Shown here piece after piece: positions 11,549 to 20,306 of a DNA stretch of 64,000 bases. The DNA is from Geminicoccus roseus DSM 18922. GTDB lineage: Bacteria > Pseudomonadota > Alphaproteobacteria > Geminicoccales > Geminicoccaceae. The notes beneath the pieces were generated by a model. It did not search any database and was not told the origin of the DNA. It saw nothing but the letters and a program-made list of their open reading frames with translations. A program made the translations under genes and the position numbers. The DNA lies in NCBI RefSeq assembly GCF_000427665.1, contig NZ_KE386572.1:4588373-4652372 (forward strand), in the 5' to 3' direction. Positions within the stretch are counted from its first letter, which is position 1. Every line of letters begins with the position of its first letter.

Positions 11549-14319
11549 TGGCCAAGGCGCTCCAGAAGGGCGGGCACATGCACCTGGTCGGTCTTGTAGT
11601 TGCCGGTCAGGGCGTACATCACGACGTTGACGCCGACCCGGCGCGCCATCTCGCGCTGCTCCTCACCGCCGGGCGTCACCGGCAGGAGCGCCGTGCCGTA
11701 GCGGTCGACCGCCCAGGCCCCGGCAAAGTCGGAGGCGCCCACGATGATGGTGGAGACGCCGTCGTTGACCTGGCTGCGCGGGTTGTCGACCCACAGGGTG
11801 CGGGCGGCGAAGCGGCCGGGAAAATTCGGCAGCAGGTAGAAGGATTTCCCCAGGGCATGGCCGGCATCGACCGGGCTCAGCGGCGGCAGGTCCAGTTCGG
11901 CGAAGATCGCGGCCAGCCGGTCGGCGCCCGGGCCGGCCTCGTCGGCCATGGTCCGCTGGGCGTCGGCGGTGTCGAACAGGATCATGCCGCCCTGGCGCAG
12001 ATAGTCGCCGACCTTGCGCACCGCCGCCTCGGACAGGTCGGGATGCTCGGGCGGGACCGGCCAGTACAGCAGCGGGTAGAGCGCCAGGTCGTCGCTCTCC
12101 ACGTCCACCGGCAGGGGCTCCTCGGGCTCCACCGAGGTGCGGTCGCGCAGCACCAGCGACAGGCCTTCCAGCCCCGCCGCCGACAGCTCGTCGACCTTGG
12201 CGATCCCGGTGCGCACCCAGGCCAGCCGGGTCACCTCGGTGGCCTCCATGGCGCGGGCATCATCGCCCGGGGCGCTCTCCTGGGCCCGGGCGGGAGCGCC
12301 CGGCAGCGCCAGGCACAGCAACGCCAGGACGGCGGCGGTGCCGGCGACGGCGACCTGGCCCGGCCGCCGCCAGGGCAGCAGCCCGCGCAGCATCATGGTC
12401 GCCACCAGGTCGAGCAGGGCCAGCAGGAAGGCCGCGGCCAGGAGCCAGGGGCCGAGCTCGGTCTCGCTGGACGGTCCGACCCGGATCTCCGGCACGCCCA
12501 GGAGCGGCCCGTCGACCGCCTCCAGCGGCGGCAGGTTCTGGGAGACGTCCAGGGCCTGGCGCGGGATCTCGGTGTCGCCCGGCTGCAGCTCGACCGGCGA
12601 CCAGAAGCCGGGCGGGGTGGCGGCGGTGGCGCGGATCTCGCCGAAGCCGGCGGCAGGCACCGCCTCCATCCCGGGCGGCGGCGCCGCGAGCAGGCCGGGG
12701 CCGGTCAGGAGGGACAAAAGGCGCAGGTTGCCGCTGGCCCGCTGCTCGTCGCCGCGCCCGAGCGCGGTCAGCCGGCGCAGCATGTCCACGAACAGGCCGG
12801 ACAGCGGCAGGTCGGACCAGCTGGGATCGGCGGTGCTGTGCACCAGCACCAGCCAGCCATCGTCGCGGCGGGCCCCGGTGACCAGCGGGGTGCCGTCGGC
12901 CAGCGCCGCCAGGATCGCGTCGGTCAGCTCCGGGCCAGGCCGGGCCAGCACCTGGCGGCGCACGGTGACGTCGTCGGGCACCGCCAGGCCGGCGAACGGC
13001 CCGTCGGTGGGAAACGGCGCCAGCTTCAGCGGCTTCTCCCAGGTGAGCGCCCCGCCCAGCTGGCGGTCGCCGGTGCGCAGCGGCACCGGGACCAGCGGGT
13101 CGTCGCCGGCGGCGAGCCTGGGCCCGGCGAAGCGGACCAGCACGCCGCCGCTCCGGATCCACCCGGCCAGGGCGGCGCGGTCCTGGTCGGTCAGGGTGGC
13201 GGCGTCGGGCAGCACGATCGCGGCGGGCTCGCCCTCGATCAGCCCGGCCACGGCGCCGCGGCGGACCTCGGCATAGGGGCCGAGCGCCCGCTCGATGTAC
13301 CAGGTCTCGGCCAGGAGCGGCTGGTCGGTGCCCTCGTCCGGGGGCGCCACGATGCCGACGCTGCGCCGGCGCCAGCGCTCGTCCACCAGCACCACCTCGC
13401 CGGCACCCCGGCGGCCCTCGATCTCCAGCCGCTCGACCTGGTTGCGCAAATCGATCGGCAGCTGCAGGACGCCCGAGGCGCTTCGTCCATCGCCCGCGAT
13501 CGGCGCGTCGACATGGGCCAGCACCTCGCCCTTGCCGGCAAGCGCCAGCACCCGCAGCGGCCGCTCCTGGCCGGTGGCGGCGGCACGCTCGACGCTGAAC
13601 GCCAGGCCAGGCGCCGTGGGATCGCCCGGGCGCAGCAAAAGCGGCGCGTCGCCCTGCTCCGGCAGAACCAGGCGCACGGGGGCCAGGGCGCGCAGGCGCT
13701 CGGCCAGGGTGACGGCGGCGGCCTGGCCCTCGGGCCCGGGCGCGATCCCGTCGGAAAACCACCAGACCGCCGCCGGCAGGTCCTGCAAACCGGCCAGCGT
13801 CGCCAGGGCCGCCTCCCGGTCGACCGGCCAGCCGGCCGGGCCGCGCCGCTCCAGCTCGGCCTGGGCGTCGGCGGCGGTGGTGGCGAGCAGCTGCAGGCCG
13901 GCTTCGCTTCCGGCGGTGCGCAAGAGCAGGACCGGGCGGTCCTCGCGTCTGGCCGAGATCAGCACCCGCTCGACCGCGTCCAGCATCCGCGGCCAGCCGG
14001 GTGCTGCGCCGAAGCCGTCATCGACCACCAGCAGCAGCGGGCCGGGACGGCCGGCGCCGGGCACCGGCTGCAGCACCGGGCCGGACATGGCCAGGATCAG
14101 CAGGGCCGCGATCAGGGTGCGCAGGGCCAAGAGCCACCAGGGCATCCGGGCGGAGGTCTTTTCCTCGTCCGGAATCCCCAGCAGCAGGCGGATGGGTGGA
14201 AAGTAGCGTTTCCTGGGGCTCGGCGGAATCACCCGCAGCAGCAGCCAGATCGCCGGCAGCGCCACCAGGGCGGCCAGCAGCAAGGGCTGGGCGAAGGCGA
14301 GGGAACCGAGCCAGGGCAA
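11545..14319 (-). CDS. BatA/DUF4159 domain membrane protein
   Basis: 924-residue protein. It starts with the BatA-type N-terminus (LAFAQPLLLAALVALPAIWLLLRV, then PPSPRKRYFPPIRLLLGI and a second helix LLALRTLIAALLILAMSGPV). Further helices occur near residues 640-700 (LLAAAFLLALLDLVATMML; AGTAAVLALLCLALPGAPARA). The C-terminal ~200 residues are a DUF4159 domain (LAWVRTGIAKVDELSAAGLEGL; ALYPLLYWPVPPEHPDLS; GMILFDTAD). Members of this cluster are thought to work with a MoxR ATPase in envelope or stress functions; the precise role is unknown. It follows the DUF58 gene after 3 bp. Confidence 0.85.
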   Translation of the reverse strand: MPWLGSLAFAQPLLLAALVALPAIWLLLRVIPPSPRKRYFPPIRLLLGIPDEEKTSARMPWWLLALRTLIAALLILAMSGPVLQPVPGAGRPGPLLLVVDDGFGAAPGWPRMLDAVERVLISARREDRPVLLLRTAGSEAGLQLLATTAADAQAELERRGPAGWPVDREAALATLAGLQDLPAAVWWFSDGIAPGPEGQAAAVTLAERLRALAPVRLVLPEQGDAPLLLRPGDPTAPGLAFSVERAAATGQERPLRVLALAGKGEVLAHVDAPIAGDGRSASGVLQLPIDLRNQVERLEIEGRRGAGEVVLVDERWRRRSVGIVAPPDEGTDQPLLAETWYIERALGPYAEVRRGAVAGLIEGEPAAIVLPDAATLTDQDRAALAGWIRSGGVLVRFAGPRLAAGDDPLVPVPLRTGDRQLGGALTWEKPLKLAPFPTDGPFAGLAVPDDVTVRRQVLARPGPELTDAILAALADGTPLVTGARRDDGWLVLVHSTADPSWSDLPLSGLFVDMLRRLTALGRGDEQRASGNLRLLSLLTGPGLLAAPPPGMEAVPAAGFGEIRATAATPPGFWSPVELQPGDTEIPRQALDVSQNLPPLEAVDGPLLGVPEIRVGPSSETELGPWLLAAAFLLALLDLVATMMLRGLLPWRRPGQVAVAGTAAVLALLCLALPGAPARAQESAPGDDARAMEATEVTRLAWVRTGIAKVDELSAAGLEGLSLVLRDRTSVEPEEPLPVDVESDDLALYPLLYWPVPPEHPDLSEAAVRKVGDYLRQGGMILFDTADAQRTMADEAGPGADRLAAIFAELDLPPLSPVDAGHALGKSFYLLPNFPGRFAARTLWVDNPRSQVNDGVSTIIVGASDFAGAWAVDRYGTALLPVTPGGEEQREMARRVGVNVVMYALTGNYKTDQVHVPALLERLGQ

Positions 14320-14322
14320 CGG

Positions 14323-15225
14323 TCAGGCACTCCCGGCATGGGGCAGGGCCAGGGCCTGCCACAGGGCGACCAGGGCGGTGGTGGCCGGCTGGTCGGTCCG
14401 GTGCACCAGGTGGATCCAGCCGCGCCGGCGCGCTTCCTCGGTCAGGCTGGCGCGATGGGCCTGCCAGACCGCGCGGTAGCGGGCGCCCAGCTGGGTGGCG
14501 TTCTCGACCATGCGCTGCCCGTCGCCCTCCAGGCCCTCGACCAGCATCCGGCCGTCATAGGGAAAGGTCTCCTCGGCCGGGTCGACCACCTGCACCAGGA
14601 CGCCGTGCACCCCGGCGGCGACCCTGGGCTGCAGCCAGGCGCGCAGCTGCTCGGGCCGCTCCAGGAAGTCGCCGAACAGCACGGCGCGGGCATGGCCGGG
14701 GATCCGGGCCTGGGGCAGGTGCTCGGCCGGGTCGAGGCGGGCGCTGGTGGAGAGCGCGCGCAGGATCCGGCCGGGGATGGTCTTGCCGGTCACCGCCCGC
14801 TCGTCCTGGCCGAGCACGCCGACCCGCTCGCCGCCACCGGCCAAGAGGTCGCCCAGCGCGATCATCAGCACCGCGGCGCGCTCCAGCTTGCGCGGGACCG
14901 CCTTGGTGGAGCGGAACGCCATGGACGGGCTCTGGTCGCACCACAGCCAGGCGGCCTGGGCGGCTTCCCATTCGCGCTCGCGCAGGAACAGCCGGCCGCC
15001 GCGGGCGGACTGGCGCCAGTCGATGCGCTGGGCCGGGTCGCCCGGCTGGTAGGCGCGGAACTGCCAGAAGGTCTCGCCCGGGCCGGCGCGGCGGCGGCCG
15101 TGGACGCCCTGCACGATCCCGGCGGCGATCCGGCGGGCCTCCAGCTGCAGGGCGGGCAGGCGGGCCGCCAGGGACGCCGCCTCGGCGCGCTGCTGGAGCG
15201 GCTCGCGCAGCGGCTCAGAGCGCAT
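14323..15225 (-). CDS. DUF58 domain protein
   Basis: 300-residue protein with the DUF58 signature near residues 55-75 (FRAYQPGDPAQRIDWRQSAR), followed by a VWA-like fold (WLWCDQSPSMAF resembles a degenerate MIDAS DxSxSM). DUF58 proteins are the usual partners of MoxR AAA+ ATPases. Its ATG overlaps the end of the moxR-type gene by 11 bp, and the DUF4159 gene follows after 3 bp, so all four genes from 16216 down to 9497 form one minus-strand operon. Confidence 0.9.
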   Translation of the reverse strand: MRSEPLREPLQQRAEAASLAARLPALQLEARRIAAGIVQGVHGRRRAGPGETFWQFRAYQPGDPAQRIDWRQSARGGRLFLREREWEAAQAAWLWCDQSPSMAFRSTKAVPRKLERAAVLMIALGDLLAGGGERVGVLGQDERAVTGKTIPGRILRALSTSARLDPAEHLPQARIPGHARAVLFGDFLERPEQLRAWLQPRVAAGVHGVLVQVVDPAEETFPYDGRMLVEGLEGDGQRMVENATQLGARYRAVWQAHRASLTEEARRRGWIHLVHRTDQPATTALVALWQALALPHAGSA

Positions 15226-16216
15226 GGGCGACCAGACGGGAGATCAGCTCGTCAGCATCCACCCCCTCGGCGCGGGCGGCGAAGCTGGGCGCGATGCGGT
15301 GGCGCATCACCGGGCGGGCCAGCGCCCGCACGTCCTCCACCGAGGGCGCCATCCGCCCGTCCAGCAGGGCGCGGGCGCGCACCGCCAGCGCCAGCGCCTG
15401 GCTGGCGCGCGGGCCGGCACCCCAGGCCAGCAGCCGGTCGAGGTCGGGCAGCACCCCGCTGCCGGGCCTGGCGGCGCGCACCAGCCGCAGGATCGCGTCG
15501 ACCACCTGGTCGCCGATCGGCAGGCGGCGCACCAGGCGCTGCCACTGGTCCAGCGCGCGGGTGTCGGCCACCGCCGGGGCGACCGCCTCGGTGCCGCCGG
15601 TGGTCACCAGCACCATGCGCCGCTCGGCGGCCTCGCTCGGGTACTCCACGTCGATCTGCAGGAGGAAGCGGTCGAGCTGGGCCTCGGGCAGGGGGTAGGT
15701 GCCTTCCTGCTCCACCGGGTTCTGGGTCGCCAGCACGTGGAACGGGCGCGGCAGGTCGTGGTCGTCGCCGGCAACCGTCACCCGGCGCTCCTGCATCGCC
15801 TGGAGCAGGGCGGCCTGGGTGCGCGGGCTGGCGCGGTTGATCTCGTCGGCCATCAGCAGCTGGGCGAACACCGGGCCGCGGATGAAGCGGAACGAGCGCC
15901 GCCCGTCGACCGCCTCGTCCAGCACCTCGGAGCCCAGCACGTCCGACGGCATCAGGTCGGGGGTGAACTGGACGCGCTTCTGGCTCAGGCCCAGCACCAC
16001 GCCCAGGGTCTCCACCAGCCGGGTCTTGGCGAGGCCCGGCACGCCCACCAGCAGGCCATGGCCGCCCGCCAGCAGCGTCACCAGGGTCTCCTCGACCACC
16101 CGCTCCTGGCCGTACACGACCGTGGCCACCGCTTCCTTGACCCGGGCCAGGCTCTCCACCGCGGCCTCGACCGCCTGGACCGCCACCTCCTCGCCGGGTT
16201 CGTTCACCACGCTCAT
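15215..16216 (-). CDS. MoxR-family AAA+ ATPase
   Basis: 333-residue AAA+ ATPase of the MoxR family, a chaperone-like ATPase that activates VWA-domain partners. Walker A is the atypical GVPGLAKTRL typical of MoxR; Walker B is LLMADEINRASPRTQAALL; sensor 1 is VLATQNPVEQEGTYPLPEAQLDRFL. The ATG at 16216 (MSVVNEPGEE) is preceded by GGGGAAC. Upstream in-frame starts exist but would add Arg-rich sequence lacking domain features. This is the first gene of the four-gene operon with DUF58 and DUF4159. Confidence 0.93.
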   Translation of the reverse strand: MSVVNEPGEEVAVQAVEAAVESLARVKEAVATVVYGQERVVEETLVTLLAGGHGLLVGVPGLAKTRLVETLGVVLGLSQKRVQFTPDLMPSDVLGSEVLDEAVDGRRSFRFIRGPVFAQLLMADEINRASPRTQAALLQAMQERRVTVAGDDHDLPRPFHVLATQNPVEQEGTYPLPEAQLDRFLLQIDVEYPSEAAERRMVLVTTGGTEAVAPAVADTRALDQWQRLVRRLPIGDQVVDAILRLVRAARPGSGVLPDLDRLLAWGAGPRASQALALAVRARALLDGRMAPSVEDVRALARPVMRHRIAPSFAARAEGVDADELISRLVAHAL

Positions 16217-16452
16217 CCGTTCCCCATCCCGAGAAGTGGCATCCGCCCCGGTCCCGTCCGCGAGGATCCGGCGCGGCCTGGCATCGCCGGCCATCCAGCC
16301 GCCGGCATCGATCCGCCGGCATCGTCGGGACGGCGGCCGGACTTGCCCGCTGCCCCGCACCCATCACACATAGACCCACAGGATCGGGCTTTCCACCTCC
16401 ACGCGCATTGCCGTAGCCATGGGGTGGTTCGCGAAAGGAAAGGACGGGGATC

Positions 16453-17049
16453 TTGGCGCAATCTGGGGAAGCGGAACCGGAGCAGGCGGGCGGGGGCGGG
16501 CCGCCGTCCGGCGGGGAAAGGGCGCTGCCCGATTGCGGCGATCTGGACATGCGGATCGCCGCCGACGGCAGCTGGTACCACCAGGGCGGCCGGATCGGCC
16601 GGACCCAGCTGGTGAAGCTGTTCGCCGGAGTGCTGCGCCGGGAGGAGGACGGCAGCCACTGGCTGGTCACCCCGGTGGAGCGCTGCCGGGTGGCGGTGGA
16701 GGACGCGCCATTCTTGGCGGTGGAGGCGCTGGCCGAGGGGGAAGGCCAGGCCCGCCGGCTGCGCCTGCGCACCAACATCGACCAGTGGATCGAGGTCGGC
16801 GACGCCCACCCGCTGCGGATCGGCCAAGCCCATGATGGGCAGCTGCGGCTCTATGCGGCGGTGGAGCGCGGCCTGGAGGCGGCGCTCGCCCGGCCGGTCT
16901 GGTACCAGATCCTCGACCTGGCGCTGGCCGACAGCGAAACCGCGGCGAACGAGGCGGCAACGAGCCGCGGCGGGCAGGGGGAGGCGATCGGGCTGTGGGC
17001 CGGCGGGCGCTGGTTCGACCTGTCGCCGCTGGCCGGAGCGCCGGATTGA
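16453..17049 (+). CDS. DUF1285 domain protein
   Basis: 198-residue DUF1285 protein of unknown function. Conserved features include MRIAADGSWYHQGGRIGRTQLVKLF, DGSHWLVTPVERCRV, VEDAPFLAVE, RTNIDQWIEVG and a C-terminal WYQILDLAL segment. The frame starts with TTG at 16453, preceded by GGACGGGGA; there is no ATG before the conserved core. It overlaps the next gene by 4 bp. DUF1285 next to moxR, nudix and cca genes is a conserved alphaproteobacterial arrangement. Confidence 0.87.
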   Translation: MAQSGEAEPEQAGGGGPPSGGERALPDCGDLDMRIAADGSWYHQGGRIGRTQLVKLFAGVLRREEDGSHWLVTPVERCRVAVEDAPFLAVEALAEGEGQARRLRLRTNIDQWIEVGDAHPLRIGQAHDGQLRLYAAVERGLEAALARPVWYQILDLALADSETAANEAATSRGGQGEAIGLWAGGRWFDLSPLAGAPD

Positions 17050-17696
17050 GCGCGCCGCCCGAGGACCTGGCCGCGGTCTGGCGCGACCCGGAGGAACTGC
17101 GCCGCCGGCTGGATCACGCCGCCCCGCTGCACCGGCGCCTGGAGCTGACGCTGCATCGCGGCGACGACGGCCACGAGATCCTGCGCCCGCCGGGCCTGCC
17201 CCGGGAAGCGGCGGTGCTGGTGGGCCTGGTCGAGCGCAGGAACGGGCCGTTTTTGCTGCTGACCACGCGCGCCGCCCATCTGCGCCACCATGCCGGCCAG
17301 GTCAGCTTTCCGGGCGGGCGGGTCGAGTCGTCGGATCCGGACGCGGCCGCGGCGGCGCTGCGCGAGGCGGAGGAGGAGGTCGGCCTGCCGCCCGCCAACG
17401 TGCGGGTGCTGGGCGAGCTTCCGCCCTACGATACGGTGACCGGGTTCCGGATCCAGCCGGTGGTGGGCTGGATCCGCCCGCCGGCCGCCTGGATCCCCGA
17501 TCCTTTGGAGGTCGCCGACGTGTTCGAGATGCCGCTGGGCTTCGTGCTCAACCTCGCCAACCACCGGCGCGAGCGGCGGATGCGGGATGGCCGGATGCGC
17601 GAGTACTGGACGCTGCCGTTCGACGGCCGCCATGTCTGGGGGGCCACCGCCGGCATCATCGTGAACTTCGTCCGCCTGCTGCACTGGCGACCATGA
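17046..17696 (+). CDS. Nudix CoA pyrophosphatase
   Basis: 216-residue Nudix hydrolase probably cleaving CoA and derivatives to 4'-phosphopantetheine and 3',5'-ADP. It has the CoA-specific motif (LTTRAAHLRHHAGQVSFPGG) immediately before the Nudix box (GGRVESSDPDAAAAALREAEEE, then VGL). The start chosen is the TTG at 17046 overlapping the DUF1285 stop. A frame-compatible start at 16995 exists but lies inside the upstream gene. The stop overlaps the cca start as ATGA. Confidence 0.9.
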   Translation: MSAPPEDLAAVWRDPEELRRRLDHAAPLHRRLELTLHRGDDGHEILRPPGLPREAAVLVGLVERRNGPFLLLTTRAAHLRHHAGQVSFPGGRVESSDPDAAAAALREAEEEVGLPPANVRVLGELPPYDTVTGFRIQPVVGWIRPPAAWIPDPLEVADVFEMPLGFVLNLANHRRERRMRDGRMREYWTLPFDGRHVWGATAGIIVNFVRLLHWRP

Positions 17697-18952
17697 ACAA
17701 ACCGCCCCGCCTTGCCGCACCCTGGCTGACCCTGGCGCCGACCCGGCGGGTGATGGCCGCGCTGGAGGAGGCCGGCGGCCGCGCCTGGTTCGTGGGCGGC
17801 TGCGTGCGCGACAGCCTCCTGGCCGGGGACGCGGTCGATCCCGGCCTGGACATCGACATCGCCACCGACCTGGTCCCGGACCGGGTGATGGCCCTGGCCG
17901 GCGCCGCCGGCCTGAAGGCGGTCCCGACCGGGATCGAGCATGGCACCGTCACCCTCATTGTCAACGGCCGTCCGTTCGAGGTCACCACCTTGCGCCGCGA
18001 CCTGGAGACCGACGGCCGCCGCGCCCTGGTGGCGTTCGGCACCAGCCTGGAGGAGGACGCGGCCCGGCGCGACTTCACCATCAACGCCCTCTACGCCCAG
18101 GCCGATGGCCTGGTGGTCGACCCGCTGGGCGGGCTGGCCGACCTGGCAAGGCGCCGGGTGCGCTTCGTGGGCGATCCGGACCGGCGGATCGTGGAAGATT
18201 ACCTGCGGGTGCTGCGCTTCTTCCGCTTCCACGCTCGGTTCGGCGGCAGCAGCCCCGATCCCGAGGGATTCCAGGCCTGCGTGCGCCACCGCGACCGGCT
18301 GGGCAGCCTGAGCGCCGAGCGGGTGGCGCGCGAACTCCTGAAGCTCCTGGTGGCGCCGAACGCCCTGGCGAGCCTGCGGGCGATGCGGGACGGCGGCATC
18401 CTGGCGGCGCTGGATCTGCGCGGCGCCGTGCCGGAGGGGCTTGAGGCCCTGCTGCGCGCCTGGCCGGCCAGCGACGCCCTGGTGCGGCTGGCGGCGCTGT
18501 TCCGCCAGGAGGAGCCAGCGCCGGGGCAGGGCATTGCCCTGGCCGGCCGCCTCCGCCTCTCCACCGCCGAGCGCGACCGGCTGGAAGCGATGCTGGGCCT
18601 GCCGCTGCCGGCGCTGGAGGAGGACCCGGCCGAGCGGGCGCGCGGCTGGTACCGGGGGGGCTCGGCGACGCCCTGGCGGGACCGCTTCCTCCTGGCGGCG
18701 GCCCTCCATGGCCTCACGCCGGACCAGGTCCAGCCGCTCGTGGACGGCGCCGCCGCCTGGGTGCGGCCGCGCTTCCCGCTCAGCGGCGCGGACGTGCTGG
18801 CGCTGGGGGCGCCGCCCGGCCGGGCGGTGGGGGTGCTGCTGCGCCAGGTGGAGGCATGGTGGCTGGCGCGGGACATGCTTCCGGACCGGCAAGCCTGCCT
18901 GGATGAACTAAGATCGCGTTACCGGGTTGACGAACTTCTCCAGCCCCCCTAA
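17693..18952 (+). CDS. cca: CCA tRNA nucleotidyltransferase
   Basis: 419-residue class II CCA-adding or poly(A)-polymerase-like nucleotidyltransferase that completes or repairs tRNA 3' ends. Visible motifs are GGRAWFVGGCVRDSLLAG (motif A, G-loop), DIDIATDL (catalytic DxD), RRDFTINALYAQADG, DPLGGLADL and EDYLRVLRFFRFHARFG. The ATG at 17693 overlaps the preceding stop, so it is translationally coupled to the Nudix gene. A tRNA gene follows 17 bp downstream. Confidence 0.93.
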   Translation: MNKPPRLAAPWLTLAPTRRVMAALEEAGGRAWFVGGCVRDSLLAGDAVDPGLDIDIATDLVPDRVMALAGAAGLKAVPTGIEHGTVTLIVNGRPFEVTTLRRDLETDGRRALVAFGTSLEEDAARRDFTINALYAQADGLVVDPLGGLADLARRRVRFVGDPDRRIVEDYLRVLRFFRFHARFGGSSPDPEGFQACVRHRDRLGSLSAERVARELLKLLVAPNALASLRAMRDGGILAALDLRGAVPEGLEALLRAWPASDALVRLAALFRQEEPAPGQGIALAGRLRLSTAERDRLEAMLGLPLPALEEDPAERARGWYRGGSATPWRDRFLLAAALHGLTPDQVQPLVDGAAAWVRPRFPLSGADVLALGAPPGRAVGVLLRQVEAWWLARDMLPDRQACLDELRSRYRVDELLQPP

Positions 18953-18969
18953 TCACCCGGCACGGCCGT

Positions 18970-19043
18970 TGGGGGATAGTTCAACGGTAGAACGACCGGC
19001 TCTGACCCGGTTAATCCTGGTTCGAATCCAGGTCCCCCAGCCA
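18970..19043 (+). tRNA. tRNA-Gln (anticodon CTG), CCA encoded
   Basis: A 74-nt cloverleaf. The acceptor stem TGGGGGA (18970-18976) pairs with TCCCCCA (19033-19039), followed by discriminator G and genomically encoded CCA. The D arm contains GTTCAACGGTAGAAC, the anticodon loop is CTCTGAC (anticodon CTG) on an ACCGG/CCGGT stem, and the T arm is CCTGGTTCGAATCCAGG. It reads CAG codons. Confidence 0.95.
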
Positions 19044-19161
19044 GCCTCCCTCCCTGTTTCCCCACCAGATCGAGCTGATGCCGACCCGCGTGCCTTTTCG
19101 GCAGGCCGGGCGATCGCGTGCGTCCACAAGCCAGCCGGAGCGGGTGCGGCCTGAAACGGAA

Positions 19162-19187
19162 ACGGCCGCCGGCATCCCGGCGGCCGT
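19162..19187 (-). terminator. Strong hairpin downstream of ABC operon
   Basis: A perfect 11-bp stem (ACGGCCGCCGG/CCGGCGGCCGT) with a 4-nt loop. Read on the minus strand it lies 28 bp after the substrate-binding protein stop and is followed by a T-richer tract (TTCCGTTTCAG), consistent with an intrinsic terminator. Confidence 0.6.
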
Positions 19188-19214
19188 CTCGGCACCATCC
19201 AGTGCCGCCAGGGC

Positions 19215-20306
19215 TCAGCCCTGCATGATGTCCTTGAACTTCGCGAACCACTCGCTCTCGTTCTCGACCTGGACCTTGGTCGGGATCGAGATCAGCCGGG
19301 CGAAATCCTCCGGGGTGGTCGGGTAGGCCGGGTCGCCCACCAGGTCCGCCGGCGGGGTCAGGCCCGGCACCATGCCCGGCAGGCCCAGCGCCGCGCACCA
19401 GACCTGCTGCGCCTCCTTGGACAGGGCGAAGTTCACGTATTCCTTGGCCCAGTACAGCTCGTTCTCGGGAAGGCCCTTGGGCACCCACAGCCCGTCCGTG
19501 TCGACCTTGGCGCCTTCCTTGGGCACGGTCCAACTCACCGGGATGCCGTTCTGCTTGGCCTCCCGGGCGTTGCTGATGATCGTGCAGGCCAGGTCGATCT
19601 CGCCGTTCTGGAACCAGGTGGTGAAGTCGGGGTCCTCGCCCAGGAGCGGCTCATTCTGCTTGACCTTGGCGATGAAGTCCCAGGCCGGCTGCATGTTGCC
19701 GGGGATGTCGGCGACGCTGCCGCCGCCGGCGACCTGCGCCGGGAAGTGGAAGCCGATCCCGTCGTCGTAGAGCGCGATCCGGCCCTTGTGCTTGGGATCG
19801 GCCATCTCCTGCCAGCTGTCCGGCGGCCCGTCCGGGAAGGCCTCGTCGGCATAGGCCATCACGTAGACATAGGAGTAGGTGTTGACGATCGGCACCCCGT
19901 CCAGCCCCTTGGGACGGGCGCCCTCGAACGCCCCGGCCAGGTTCGGCAGCCCGGACAGGTCCTCGGTCACCCCGCGCAGCGCCGACTTGGTGGCGTTGAC
20001 GGTGGTGTCCCAGTTCACGTGGATCGGCGGCACCCGGTTCTGCGCCACTGCCTGCCAGATCTTGGGCTGGATCTCGTTGTCCTCGGTGAGGTCGTGGCGG
20101 ATCTTAATGCCGGTGGCCTCGGTGAACGGCTGGCTGACGCCCTTGTCCAGCGCGTCGACCCAGACGCCGCCCCAGGCGCGCACGATCAGCTCGGCCGGCT
20201 TTTCCGGCTCGGCCTGGGCAAAGCCGATCCGCGGCAGGAGGGCGGCACCCGCCAGGGCGCCAGCACCCCCCAGCAGCCCGCGGCGTCCGGTTCGATAGAT
20301 CGTCAT
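19215..20306 (-). CDS. ABC transporter substrate-binding protein, PotD-like
   Basis: 363-residue periplasmic solute-binding protein of the spermidine/putrescine (family 1/PotD-like) type. The N-terminus has a Tat-like signal (TGRRGLLGGAGALAGAALL, cleavage near FAQA). The mature part shows the two-lobe binding-protein layout: LIVRAWGGVWVDALDKGV, YSYVYVMAY, PDSWQEMADPKHKGRIALYD and WVPKGLPENELYWAKEYVNFAL. The ligand cannot be fixed from sequence: polyamine, amine or related. It overlaps the ATPase gene by 4 bp. No permease gene lies on either side. Confidence 0.85.
   Translation of the reverse strand: MTIYRTGRRGLLGGAGALAGAALLPRIGFAQAEPEKPAELIVRAWGGVWVDALDKGVSQPFTEATGIKIRHDLTEDNEIQPKIWQAVAQNRVPPIHVNWDTTVNATKSALRGVTEDLSGLPNLAGAFEGARPKGLDGVPIVNTYSYVYVMAYADEAFPDGPPDSWQEMADPKHKGRIALYDDGIGFHFPAQVAGGGSVADIPGNMQPAWDFIAKVKQNEPLLGEDPDFTTWFQNGEIDLACTIISNAREAKQNGIPVSWTVPKEGAKVDTDGLWVPKGLPENELYWAKEYVNFALSKEAQQVWCAALGLPGMVPGLTPPADLVGDPAYPTTPEDFARLISIPTKVQVENESEWFAKFKDIMQG

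Noticed and set aside
11548-15840. Plus-strand open frame of about 1430 codons
   Set aside because: It is antisense to three confidently identified genes (DUF4159, DUF58, MoxR) and is Gln/Gly/Arg/His-rich without domains; high third-position GC makes such antisense frames.
16195-16210. GGGTTCGTTC motif near the MoxR start resembling the repeat core
   Set aside because: Only ten bases match, it codes for conserved-looking residues near the MoxR N-terminus, and neither repeat tail follows.
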